Source of the DNA: Elizabethkingia miricola
Lineage (GTDB): Bacteria; Bacteroidota; Bacteroidia; Flavobacteriales; Weeksellaceae
Length of the DNA: 64,000 bases
Direction: 5' to 3'
NCBI RefSeq assembly: GCF_001675285.1
Contig: NZ_LSGQ01000030.1
Coordinates: forward strand, 620,001 to 684,000
Both the position numbers and the translations under genes were made by a program. Under the pieces are notes generated by a model. The model did no database searches. It was not told the DNA's origin and saw nothing but the letters and a program-made list of their open reading frames with translations. Below, one piece after another: positions 50,431 through 59,262 of the stretch. Each line of letters begins with the position of its first letter. Positions within the stretch are counted from its first letter, which is position 1.

Positions 50431-53019
50431 TTAACTGCCTATCATTTTTTTGATAGAATTCAACTTCATCAGAGCTTCAATAGGAGTAAGAGTATTGATA
50501 TCGATTTTAGTCAATTCCTCACGAATATTTTCCAGAACAGGATCATCCAGTTGGAAGAAGCTTAATTGCATATTTTCTTCGGTAACTCTTTTTATTTTTT
50601 CAGATGAACCGCCTTGTGCTCTGGAATCCTCCAGTGTCTTCAGAATTTCCTCTGCGCGGTGAACAACTTTAGAAGGCATACCTGCAAGCTTTGCTACATG
50701 AATACCAAAACTATGCTCACTGCCGCCAGGGATTAGTTTTCTCAGGAATATAATATTTCCTTTATTTTCCTGAATGCTCACGCTAAAGTTTTTAATCCGC
50801 TCAAAGTTTACAGTCATTTCGTTTAACTCATGATAATGCGTCGCAAAAAGTGTTTTAGGCTTTGTTGTATGTTGGTGCAGATATTCTGCAATTGCCCATG
50901 CAATTGAAACTCCATCGTAGGTACTTGTACCACGTCCAATCTCATCCAGTAATATTAGTGAGCGATCCGAAATGTTATTTAGAATATTGGCAGCCTCATT
51001 CATCTCAACCATAAAGGTAGATTCACCAGCTGCAATATTATCTGAAGCTCCTACACGGGTGAATATTTTGTCGAGTAATCCCACTTCGGCATGTTTTGCC
51101 GGAACATAACTGCCGATCTGAGCCAAGAGACAGATAATAGCTGTTTGTCTTAATATGGCTGATTTACCGGCCATGTTGGGACCTGTAACCATAATAATCT
51201 GTTGTGAGTCCTGATCCAGGTAGATATCATTCGGAATATATTTTTCACCCAAAGGCAAAGACTTTTCTATAATAGGGTGGCGTCCTTCCGATATACTGAT
51301 TACAAAGCTATCATTAAGAACAGGTTTTGTATACTGCTCCTGTACGGAAAGCTCGGATAAACCTAATGCGCAATCCAGTTGAGCAATTAAAGCAGAATTC
51401 TCCTGAATAAGATCTATATATTGTAGTAGATAAGCGCAGGTAGTACGGTATAATTGTGTTTCCAGTAGTGAAATCTTTTCTTCGGCTCCCAGAATCTGGC
51501 TTTCATATTCCTTTAATTCTTCGGTGATATAACGTTCCGCATTTACAAGTGTTTGCTTACGGATCCAGTCTTCCGGAACTTTGTCTTTATGAGTATTTCT
51601 TACTTCAATAAAGTAGCCGAAAACATTGTTGAAATCTATTTTAAGACTTGAGATACCCGTACGTTCAATCTCACGGTCGCGCATCTCATCCAAAAAGCCT
51701 TTACCTTTGGACTGAAGGTTTCTCAGTCGGTCTAATTCTTCGGAAACACCTTCTTTTATTACATTTCCTTTGTTAAGGTATGCAGGAAGTTTCTCATTCA
51801 GGTGTTGGTATACATACTGAAGAATTTCATCCAGATCATTTAAAGGATCCAGCCATGCCAGAACATCCGGATGTGGAATCAGTAATTTTTTGATTTCCTG
51901 AATGCTTTCCAGAGACTGACGAAGATATCCCAGTTCTTTAGGACTTATTTTTTCGGCCGCCAACTTACCCATTAATCTGTCGAGGTCGGAAATAGTTCTA
52001 AGCCTTAAAGAAATTTCATATTTCAGCTGATCTTCTTTGTTCAAGAATTCAACAAGACTTAGTCTGCGGTTAATTTCATTGATATTTTTAAGGGGAAGGA
52101 TTAGTCTTCTGCGAAGTAATCTTCCGCCCATTGGAGTTGAGGTTTTATCGATGATGTCGAGTAAGCTTTTCCCTTTCTGCTGACTGGAAAATACAATTTC
52201 CAGATTGCGAAGGGTGAAAGCATCCATCATCAGATAATCTTCCTGAGGAATAGGCTGTATCTTGGTGATATGGTTCAGAAGACTGTGATGAGTATCTTCT
52301 ACCAGATAAGCAAAAATACCCCCTGAGGCTACAATTGCCAGTTTTTGATCCTCTATACCAAAACCTTTTAGAGATTTGGTTTTAAAATGTTGTGTAAGCT
52401 TCTCGTAAGCATAATCATACTGATATGCCCAATCCTCCAGTTTGAATGTATTTCTGTTTTTTAAAACAACAGGAACTTCGGTACTTCTTTGAAGAATAAT
52501 CTCACTAGGATCAAAGGTGTTGACAATGTGGAGTAATTTTTCAAGATTACCTTCGCTCACCAGAAATTCACCGGTAGAAATATCCACCAATGCTATTCCG
52601 TATTTTTCTTTTTCTTTGTGAAGCGACAGAAGGAAATTATTTCGCTTGGCATTCAGAACCTGATCATTGAACGTAACCCCTGGAGTCACCAGTTCGGTAA
52701 CCCCTCGTTTTACAATGCCTTTAACCATTTTCGGGTCCTCCAGCTGGTCGCATATAGCAACACGCATTCCGGCACGAACTAACTTCGGTAAGTAGCTGTC
52801 CAATGAATGATGTGGGAAGCCGGCCAATTCTATATAAGATGCAGAGCCATTTGCTCTTTTAGTTAAAACAATACCTAATATCTGAGATGTCTTAACTGCG
52901 TCCTGTCCAAAAGTTTCATAAAAGTCGCCAACTCTGAACAGTAGAAGAGCATCCGGATATTTTGCCTTTATACTGTTGTATTGTCCCATTAAAGGAGTTT
53001 CCTTCTTTTCTTTCGCCAT
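50431..53019 (-). CDS. mutS: DNA mismatch repair protein MutS
   Basis: 862 residues, full length. MutS finds base mismatches and starts repair. The N-terminal mismatch-binding motif VGDFYETFG is present (FxE, about 30-38), as are the connector/lever/clamp domains and the C-terminal ATPase with Walker A GPNMAGKS, the DEIGRGTSTYDG motif and THYHEL. A CAAATTTA box (minus TAAATTTG) is at 53039-53046, right before the start. Confidence 0.97.
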   Translation of the reverse strand: MAKEKKETPLMGQYNSIKAKYPDALLLFRVGDFYETFGQDAVKTSQILGIVLTKRANGSASYIELAGFPHHSLDSYLPKLVRAGMRVAICDQLEDPKMVKGIVKRGVTELVTPGVTFNDQVLNAKRNNFLLSLHKEKEKYGIALVDISTGEFLVSEGNLEKLLHIVNTFDPSEIILQRSTEVPVVLKNRNTFKLEDWAYQYDYAYEKLTQHFKTKSLKGFGIEDQKLAIVASGGIFAYLVEDTHHSLLNHITKIQPIPQEDYLMMDAFTLRNLEIVFSSQQKGKSLLDIIDKTSTPMGGRLLRRRLILPLKNINEINRRLSLVEFLNKEDQLKYEISLRLRTISDLDRLMGKLAAEKISPKELGYLRQSLESIQEIKKLLIPHPDVLAWLDPLNDLDEILQYVYQHLNEKLPAYLNKGNVIKEGVSEELDRLRNLQSKGKGFLDEMRDREIERTGISSLKIDFNNVFGYFIEVRNTHKDKVPEDWIRKQTLVNAERYITEELKEYESQILGAEEKISLLETQLYRTTCAYLLQYIDLIQENSALIAQLDCALGLSELSVQEQYTKPVLNDSFVISISEGRHPIIEKSLPLGEKYIPNDIYLDQDSQQIIMVTGPNMAGKSAILRQTAIICLLAQIGSYVPAKHAEVGLLDKIFTRVGASDNIAAGESTFMVEMNEAANILNNISDRSLILLDEIGRGTSTYDGVSIAWAIAEYLHQHTTKPKTLFATHYHELNEMTVNFERIKNFSVSIQENKGNIIFLRKLIPGGSEHSFGIHVAKLAGMPSKVVHRAEEILKTLEDSRAQGGSSEKIKRVTEENMQLSFFQLDDPVLENIREELTKIDINTLTPIEALMKLNSIKKMIGS

Positions 53020-53193
53020 TTTTTATAGGTATAGGTTCCAAATTTAAGGATTAAATTCAGGCTTTGAAAGTTTGTTCTTTGTAAAACTCGTTTCTATATT
53101 TTTATGACTTTGTACTTCTGGTATTTTAGATTCCGGAATGTGCCTGTGTACCATAAGCTTTTTTGTAAATTTGTAGCCGAAAAATGAAGTTTC

Positions 53194-53724
53194 ATGGTAG
53201 AGAAGTTAAAACTGGAAGAACTCGGCAGAGTAGATATAGAAACCTTTAAACAATCGGAAAAAATTCCGGTGATTGTTCTGTTGGATAGTATCCGTAGTAT
53301 GAACAATGTAGGAGCAGTATTCAGAACAGCTGATGCCTTTATTATAGAGAAGGTCGTATTATGTGGTATTACGCCGCAGCCACCACACCGCGAGATTCAT
53401 AAGGCAGCATTAGGAGCTACCGAAAGTGTGGATTGGTATTATGAAAAAGATGTTACCGAAGCTTTACAAAAATTGAAGTCCGAAGGGTATAAAATTTTAG
53501 CGATAGAACAGACTACAGGGAGTATAGCTCTGAATGAGCAGGTAATCTCAAAAGACGAGAAGTATGTGGTGATTATGGGAAATGAAGTAGATGGTGTATC
53601 GGATGAGGCCTTGGCTTTATGTGACGGCTTTATTGAAATTCCTCAGCTGGGCACAAAGCACTCACTGAATGTAAGCGTATGTGCAGGTATTATCATGTGG
53701 GAATTCTTTAAACATCTGAAGTAA
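53194..53724 (+). CDS. SPOUT RNA 2'-O-methyltransferase, TrmH/SpoU type
   Basis: 176 residues; just the SPOUT catalytic domain without an N-terminal RNA-binding domain. Motifs: NNVGAVFRTADAF (motif 1), VVIMGNEVDGVS (motif 2) and IPQLGTKHSLNVSVCAGI (motif 3, AdoMet-binding knot). It methylates ribose in tRNA or rRNA; the target is not readable. TAAATTTG at 53166-53173 is a -7 box. Its TAA overlaps the ATG of the GNAT gene. Confidence 0.9.
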   Translation: MVEKLKLEELGRVDIETFKQSEKIPVIVLLDSIRSMNNVGAVFRTADAFIIEKVVLCGITPQPPHREIHKAALGATESVDWYYEKDVTEALQKLKSEGYKILAIEQTTGSIALNEQVISKDEKYVVIMGNEVDGVSDEALALCDGFIEIPQLGTKHSLNVSVCAGIIMWEFFKHLK

Positions 53725-54251
53725 TGGAATTCCCTGTTTTAGAAACTGAAAGACTTATTCTGCGTCAGCTTACATTAGCGGATGCGGAAGATATGTTTGA
53801 ATATTTCTCAAAAGATGAGGTTACAGAGTATTATGATCTGTATACTTTTAAAGGGATTGACGAGGCAGAGGTACTAATTCAGGATTTCAACAAAAACTTT
53901 GAACATAAAAAAGGAATCCGCTGGGCAATTCAGCTAAAAGATAGTGGTAAGATGATTGGAACCTGTGGTTATCATAACTGGGCTCATGAGCATTTTAAAA
54001 TAGAGCTGGGGTACGAACTGAACCCTTTATACTGGCGTCAACATTACATGGAAGAAGCGATAGCAGCTATCCTTCCTTATGCTTTTTCAGAAATGAACAT
54101 CCATAGAGTAGAAGCATTTACGGATCCCGATAATCTTGCTTCAGAGAGGCTGTTGTTGAAACTGAATTTTAAAGAAGAAGGATTGCTTAAAGATTTCTTC
54201 TTTGAAAAAGGAAGATTTGTAGATGCAAAAATATTTGGACTGGTGCCATAA
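53724..54251 (+). CDS. GNAT-family N-acetyltransferase (RimJ/RimL-like)
   Basis: 175 residues. The N-terminal ETERLILRQLTLADAEDMF and the acetyl-CoA region (IGTCGYHNW, ELGYELNPLYWRQHYMEEA) match the RimJ/RimL class that acetylates N-terminal amines or antibiotics. The substrate is unknown. Overlaps trmH by one base and ends in a hairpin. Confidence 0.88.
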   Translation: MEFPVLETERLILRQLTLADAEDMFEYFSKDEVTEYYDLYTFKGIDEAEVLIQDFNKNFEHKKGIRWAIQLKDSGKMIGTCGYHNWAHEHFKIELGYELNPLYWRQHYMEEAIAAILPYAFSEMNIHRVEAFTDPDNLASERLLLKLNFKEEGLLKDFFFEKGRFVDAKIFGLVP

Positions 54252-54277
54252 AAAAATCCTGCAAGCGCAGGATTTTT
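54252..54277. terminator. Bidirectional terminator between GNAT and metallopeptidase genes
   Basis: Eleven-base stem AAAAATCCTGC (54252-54262) and GCAGGATTTTT (54267-54277), loop AAGC. Confidence 0.9.
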
Positions 54278-54279
54278 AT

Positions 54280-55143
54280 TTATCGTAATAAAGCGTTGAA
54301 AGTATCGCCTTGTTTTATATCGCCGGTATTGTAACCTTTCATAAACCATTCGACACGTTGTGCAGATGATCCATGTGTAAAGCTTTCCTGATTCACATAT
54401 CCTGAAGATCTCTTCTGAATATTGTCATCTCCAACAGCCTGTGCTGCACTTACTGCTGATTCTATATCTCCTGGCTCCAGTATTCCTCCCTGAACGCGTT
54501 CGTTGTTCTTTTTAGCCCATAAACCAGCATAAAAATCGGCTTGTAACTCTACAGCTACAGATACACGGTTCATCTCTGCTTCCGAGTAACGGCCACTTCT
54601 TCTTAGCTGATCTACCTTCTGTGTTGTACCTAATAAAGTCTGTACGTGATGCCCTATCTCGTGTCCTAAAACATAAGCAACTGTAAATTCACTTACCTTG
54701 GCTCCGTATCGGGATTGTAATTCATTAAAGAAGCTCATATCTATATATACAGATTGATCTGCCGGACAGTAAAAAGGTCCCATGGCAGATTGAGCAGGAC
54801 CACATCCGGAATTTGTACTGTTACTGAACATGATAATTTTGGGAGCAACATATTTCATTCCGTTTTCCTGGAAGATTTGTGTCCATGTCTTAGTATTCCA
54901 TGCATCCAGCATGCTTACCAGTTCGTAGAGCTGTTTATCCTGTTCACTGGATGGCTGGCGTTGTTCTGTACGTACAGGAGTTGCAGAGCCTCCGGAATTA
55001 AGTATAGCAGAAGGATCTCCGCCCAGGAAGAATATAATAGCGGCAATGATCAGAGTGCCTAAGCCACCGCCAACCATCATTCCGCCACCACCCATACCGC
55101 GGCGGTCTTCTACATTTCCTCCTCTTTCGTCAGTCCATTTCAT
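54280..55143 (-). CDS. Neutral zinc metallopeptidase, YpfJ/KPN_02809 family
   Basis: 287 residues. A glycine-rich N-terminus (MGGGGMMVGGGLG) and a membrane helix (about 28-44) precede the peptidase domain with HEIGHHVQ (HExxH), and AVELQADFYAGLWAKKNN, where the second metal ligand is expected. The family is an outward-facing anchored protease-like protein of unclear physiological role. A minus-strand TAATTTTG box lies at 55174-55181. Converges with the GNAT gene. Confidence 0.88.
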   Translation of the reverse strand: MKWTDERGGNVEDRRGMGGGGMMVGGGLGTLIIAAIIFFLGGDPSAILNSGGSATPVRTEQRQPSSEQDKQLYELVSMLDAWNTKTWTQIFQENGMKYVAPKIIMFSNSTNSGCGPAQSAMGPFYCPADQSVYIDMSFFNELQSRYGAKVSEFTVAYVLGHEIGHHVQTLLGTTQKVDQLRRSGRYSEAEMNRVSVAVELQADFYAGLWAKKNNERVQGGILEPGDIESAVSAAQAVGDDNIQKRSSGYVNQESFTHGSSAQRVEWFMKGYNTGDIKQGDTFNALLR

Positions 55144-55178
55144 TTTTTATTGTTTTTTGTGATGTTAAAAGTACAAAA

Positions 55179-57260
55179 TTATCTGTTCAGTTTATTTTCC
55201 TTCAGCCATTTGGAAACCGTTTCATAAGTAGCAATCGTTTCATCTACAAATGGTTGCTTTGGCTGTTTTACCGGTATTTCCTCATAATAAATATTAAACT
55301 CGGGCGGCAGGTCTGAAGGTTTTTGTTGTAACTGGTATTGTTTTACTTTTCTGGTTGGAGAGATAATGGTTAAATAATTATCCTTTATGTAGCCCAGATC
55401 CTGATAAGTTGCTACATAAGCTCTCGGTATATAAGCCGGTTTCAGAACATCCTGTCCCAGGAATTTTGAAGTATAATTGAAATTTAAAAGCCCAAATACA
55501 GTTGGCATTAAATCGATTTGTGACATTAGTTTACCAAATTGCTGAGGTTGTACAGATCCATCCGGAACGTAAACCATAGCAGGAATACGGTATTTATCCA
55601 TTGGAAGCTCTGTTTTACCTGCACTGGATGCACAGTGATCGGCGACAATAACAAAGACTGTATTGTTATACCAGGATTGCTTTTTAGCCATCTCGAAAAA
55701 CTTTCGGAGAGAGTAATCGGTATATTTAACACCTCCATCACGGGATTTTGCTGTTCCCGGAATATCAATTCTACCATCAGGATAGGTAAACGGACGGTGA
55801 TTACTTACTGTCATCCAGTGATTAAAGAAAGGTTTTCCTGTCTGGGCTTCCTGATTCATTACCTGAATAGCTTTCTTAGCCATATCTTCATCTGCAACAC
55901 CCCAAACATTGGCAAAGCTTATTTCTTCTGGTTTAAAGTTGTTTCTGTCGACAATATCATAGCCATTTCCTTTGAAGAAATCTTCCATATTATCGAAATA
56001 GCTATAGCCACCATATAGGAATTTCACATTGTAGCCTTTGGATTTGAAAAGGCTTCCCGTGGAAAATTTATTTTTATTATTTTCTCTTTTTACAATACTT
56101 TCTCCGGCAGTTGGAGGAATGTTCAGTGTAAGTGCCTCTAACCCGCGAACTGTTCTGTTACCTGTAGCGTAGAGATTGGTAAACATTAAACTTTTGTTAG
56201 CCAGACTATCCAGGAAAGGGGTGATCTTATCCTTATTTCCGTAATGCTGCATAAAATCTGCTGAAAGACTTTCTATGGAAATCAAAACCACATTCTTATG
56301 CTGTTCTGTAGAATCACTATTAATAGGCCTTGGCATAGTTGGCGGAACAAACTGTGACAGGTATAGTTTTTCCGCTTTATTTTCGGCCAATGTCGGATAG
56401 AATTTAAAGTAATCCAGTTCACTATGCGTAAATGCATAATAGAATTTATATAATCCGTTAGACTGAATCTCTTCGGCAAAATTATTGTCGTCTCTTATTT
56501 TCTGAAATGGCGCTATTAAAAAATAACAACCTGTTGCCAATACCAGATAAGAGAATAATAGAACAAGTTTTTGTTTAAAAGAGGGAAGTTCAACAAGGTT
56601 ATCTTTTGTCTTTTTATAAAAAAACCAGCTAATAATAAGAGTTACGGCAATAATTACTGAGAATAGCGGAACAATAGGGTAGGATTCCATAATGTTACCA
56701 ATTACTTCATTGGTGTAGATAAGATAGTCTACAGCAATAAAGTTATAGCGTACCCCGAACTCATTCCAAAAGAAATATTCACTAACTGCATTGAAAATAA
56801 TAAGCAATACATATAGGAAAATTGTAAAGAAATACAGAATATTTCTGATCGCAAATCTCTTTCTGGGAAGGAAAAGCATTAAGGCAAATAATAGTGTCTT
56901 GATACCTAAAAAAGCCAATACAATCTCCGAGACAGAACCCCCATACTGCTTAAAAATATTGTTGGGATAAAAAGCCACATATAATATTGCCAGAACAAAA
57001 ATGGCAAGAATTATCTTTCCCCAGGGTTTGTCGTATTTAGCATTTGAAAGGAAAAGCGTATAAAGAACGAATAGCGAGCTGGCGAGGACAAATATAAAAA
57101 AGTCATTAACCAAACCTATAGACAACACTTTAGTACATTCCCAAATACTAAAATTACTCGTTGTAATAGGATGGAAAATAAAAACGAATCTTAAAATAAA
57201 AGACACCAGAATATACAATGCCCCAAGACAGAAAAATGGCTGTAACCTTTTTAGATACAT
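55179..57260 (-). CDS. LTA synthase-like membrane sulfatase/phosphoglycerol transferase
   Basis: 693 residues: five membrane helices in the first ~245 residues, then a sulfatase-fold extracytoplasmic domain. Active-site features are VVLISIESLSADF (metal-binding start), LYATGNRTVRGLEALTL (the threonine nucleophile region) and VFVIVADHCAS. LtaS-like proteins in Gram-negatives transfer phosphoglycerol or phosphoethanolamine-like groups onto envelope glycans or lipids; the acceptor here is unknown. A minus-strand TAATTTTG box lies at 57278-57285. Confidence 0.87.
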   Translation of the reverse strand: MYLKRLQPFFCLGALYILVSFILRFVFIFHPITTSNFSIWECTKVLSIGLVNDFFIFVLASSLFVLYTLFLSNAKYDKPWGKIILAIFVLAILYVAFYPNNIFKQYGGSVSEIVLAFLGIKTLLFALMLFLPRKRFAIRNILYFFTIFLYVLLIIFNAVSEYFFWNEFGVRYNFIAVDYLIYTNEVIGNIMESYPIVPLFSVIIAVTLIISWFFYKKTKDNLVELPSFKQKLVLLFSYLVLATGCYFLIAPFQKIRDDNNFAEEIQSNGLYKFYYAFTHSELDYFKFYPTLAENKAEKLYLSQFVPPTMPRPINSDSTEQHKNVVLISIESLSADFMQHYGNKDKITPFLDSLANKSLMFTNLYATGNRTVRGLEALTLNIPPTAGESIVKRENNKNKFSTGSLFKSKGYNVKFLYGGYSYFDNMEDFFKGNGYDIVDRNNFKPEEISFANVWGVADEDMAKKAIQVMNQEAQTGKPFFNHWMTVSNHRPFTYPDGRIDIPGTAKSRDGGVKYTDYSLRKFFEMAKKQSWYNNTVFVIVADHCASSAGKTELPMDKYRIPAMVYVPDGSVQPQQFGKLMSQIDLMPTVFGLLNFNYTSKFLGQDVLKPAYIPRAYVATYQDLGYIKDNYLTIISPTRKVKQYQLQQKPSDLPPEFNIYYEEIPVKQPKQPFVDETIATYETVSKWLKENKLNR

Positions 57261-57288
57261 GAAATAGTTTTATATCCCAAAATTAGAC

Positions 57289-57314
57289 AAAAAAAGGAAC
57301 ATTTTGAATGTTCC
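57289..57314 (-). terminator. Terminator of the 57330-57713 gene
   Basis: Stem GGAACATT (57296-57303) and AATGTTCC (57307-57314), loop TTG, followed on the minus strand by seven T. Confidence 0.75.
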
Positions 57315-57329
57315 TCGCAGATATACTGC

Positions 57330-57713
57330 TTATTTTAATGTAAATTTCACGGGTTTGAAATATTCTGTATAATTTACTTTGTAAATAACACCATTTTCCT
57401 GTGATGTTCCCTGTGGTCTGTAACCATGTATTTTTCTGGTTTCGGCAATGACATTAATGTGGTAAGTATTGTCTTTTTTATCGGATTGATTTATTTCTTT
57501 TCTGATTCGGTTAATCACCACGGCAACAGGTTCCGCTCCGTTACCGGTAACATCGAAACTAACATTGTAACCTCTTTCTCCACTAATGTCGTACATTTTA
57601 TAAGTTGCATTTTTTACTTCTTTAGTATCATTAGCAACATTATTCTTACAAGATTCACAAATGAAAAGTAAAGCGCCTAAAAAAAATAAGCTGTATATTA
57701 ATCTCTTTTTCAT
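57330..57713 (-). CDS. Exported hypothetical protein (possible lipoprotein)
   Basis: 127 residues. Signal-like N-terminus (KKRLIYSLFFLGALLF) followed by CESCKNN; C22 could be lipidated but the residues before it are not a good lipobox. The mature part is a small beta-rich domain with no known family. CAAATCTA at 57740-57747 (minus TAGATTTG) is the likely -7 box. Divergent from the S41 protease gene. Confidence 0.65.
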   Translation of the reverse strand: MKKRLIYSLFFLGALLFICESCKNNVANDTKEVKNATYKMYDISGERGYNVSFDVTGNGAEPVAVVINRIRKEINQSDKKDNTYHINVIAETRKIHGYRPQGTSQENGVIYKVNYTEYFKPVKFTLK

Positions 57714-57757
57714 ACTTTTAATTTTGGATTTAAGATAAACAAATCTACCTGAAAAAT

Positions 57758-59230
57758 ATGAAATTTATAAATAAATTATTGTTTGTTTCTGTTACCGGAG
57801 CTATGCTGCTTACTTCATGTAACCGAAATAATCCGGATCCTGTTGAACCTGAAAAGGCAAAAGAGGAGAATGATTTTGTTTGGAGAGGGCTTAATTCCTG
57901 GTATTATTGGCAGGAAAAAGTTCCAGAACTTGCCGACAGTTTTAAAAATTCAGCACAATATGTGAGTACCATCAATAGTAAAACCCCAGATGCTTTATTT
58001 TATAGTCTTCTTTACCAATATACTATAGTGGACAGGAATTCATGGATTATATCGGATATAGACAAACAGTTGGCAAATTCTAATGGAGTATCTAAAAGTA
58101 ACGGAATGGATTTTACAATTTATGCTAAAGTTCCGAACGGAGATACAAAAGTGGGTATTGTGAATTATGTTGTTCCAAATTCTCCAGCTTATACAGCAGG
58201 AATTAAAAGGGGAGATGTTATTACAAGAGTTAACGGAGCTACTCTTAATAATTTTAATTACGGTCAGCTATTAAGCGATAGTTTTAGTGTTACTTTTGCG
58301 CAGAGTGCTAGTGGAGATCCTAGCTCTGGTGTAATAACAACTACCGGTGAAAAGCCTGCAATTACACTTACAGCTGTGGATAATCTTGTAGAGCATGCTG
58401 TTGCTGCTCAACAGGTTTTTACTGAAGGAAATAAAAAGATTGGTTATTTAGTTTATAATGCCTTTCAAAGTAGTGATAGTGAGCTTGTTACAGTATTTGG
58501 GGATTTAAAAGGCCAGGGAGTTACAGATCTTATTTTGGACTTACGATATAACGGTGGTGGTTTTGTAAATACAGCAGCGGTACTTGGTGGTTTAATAACA
58601 GGACAGTTTTCACAATCTCCTCCTTTTGTATTTTTGGATTTTAATAAAAAGCAGGCTGCACAATGGAATGAAATAAAGCCACTAAGTTCTTATGGAAATA
58701 GTCTGAATCTGACAAATGTTTATGTCCTGACAAGCAGAGGAACAGCATCGGCAAGTGAATTGACAATAGACTGTCTGCGTCGTTATATTAGTGTAATTAC
58801 AGTAGGTGAGGAAACCTATGGTAAATTTGTAGGGTCTAATACGATTTATGATTCGCCATCAATGTATTCTGAGGTAGGTAGAAACTTGTCTCATAACTGG
58901 GCATTACAGCCTATTACATTTGCATATTATAATAAGGATCGCGTTGCTCCTGTTTTAGGTCCTGGGGGAGGGTTACCGGCCCGATATCCGGTGCAACCTG
59001 CAGAATATTTCGGACAACTTAAAGAATTCGGAGACAGATCAGATGTCGCCCTAGACAGGGCCATAAAATTAATTACAGGAGAGCTCCAGCTACCTTCAGG
59101 CAGTGCAGTTGCTTCTACAAGAAGCCGTGGAGCTTACTCTCTTGCTTCCGGAGCTGATTCTTTTGTTGCCAGTAAAAGAACAATGACTCCTTTTGGTACT
59201 GATGTATATACCATACCTAAGCATAAATAA
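57758..59230 (+). CDS. S41 C-terminal-processing-type protease lipoprotein, copy 1
   Basis: 490 residues: lipoprotein signal with C21 in LLTSC, an N-terminal helical bundle (DFVWRGLNSWYYWQ), a PDZ domain (about 125-190, IVNYVVPNSPAYTAGIKRGD) and the S41 core with LILDLRYNGGG, the serine site GTASASE (S331) and K356 in YGKFVG, which together form the Ser-Lys dyad of Ctp proteases. It probably processes or degrades envelope proteins from the periplasmic face of a membrane. The next gene is its tandem paralogue. The start is a normal ATG just downstream of the divergent hypothetical gene. Confidence 0.9.
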   Translation: MKFINKLLFVSVTGAMLLTSCNRNNPDPVEPEKAKEENDFVWRGLNSWYYWQEKVPELADSFKNSAQYVSTINSKTPDALFYSLLYQYTIVDRNSWIISDIDKQLANSNGVSKSNGMDFTIYAKVPNGDTKVGIVNYVVPNSPAYTAGIKRGDVITRVNGATLNNFNYGQLLSDSFSVTFAQSASGDPSSGVITTTGEKPAITLTAVDNLVEHAVAAQQVFTEGNKKIGYLVYNAFQSSDSELVTVFGDLKGQGVTDLILDLRYNGGGFVNTAAVLGGLITGQFSQSPPFVFLDFNKKQAAQWNEIKPLSSYGNSLNLTNVYVLTSRGTASASELTIDCLRRYISVITVGEETYGKFVGSNTIYDSPSMYSEVGRNLSHNWALQPITFAYYNKDRVAPVLGPGGGLPARYPVQPAEYFGQLKEFGDRSDVALDRAIKLITGELQLPSGSAVASTRSRGAYSLASGADSFVASKRTMTPFGTDVYTIPKHK

Positions 59231-59262
59231 TATTACTAAACACGAATTATAACTTATTCTAT

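Noticed and set aside
55539-56018. 159-codon plus-strand open frame inside the LtaS-like gene
   Set aside because: It lies wholly antisense to conserved catalytic sequence of the LtaS-like protein, and has no promoter or domain of its own.
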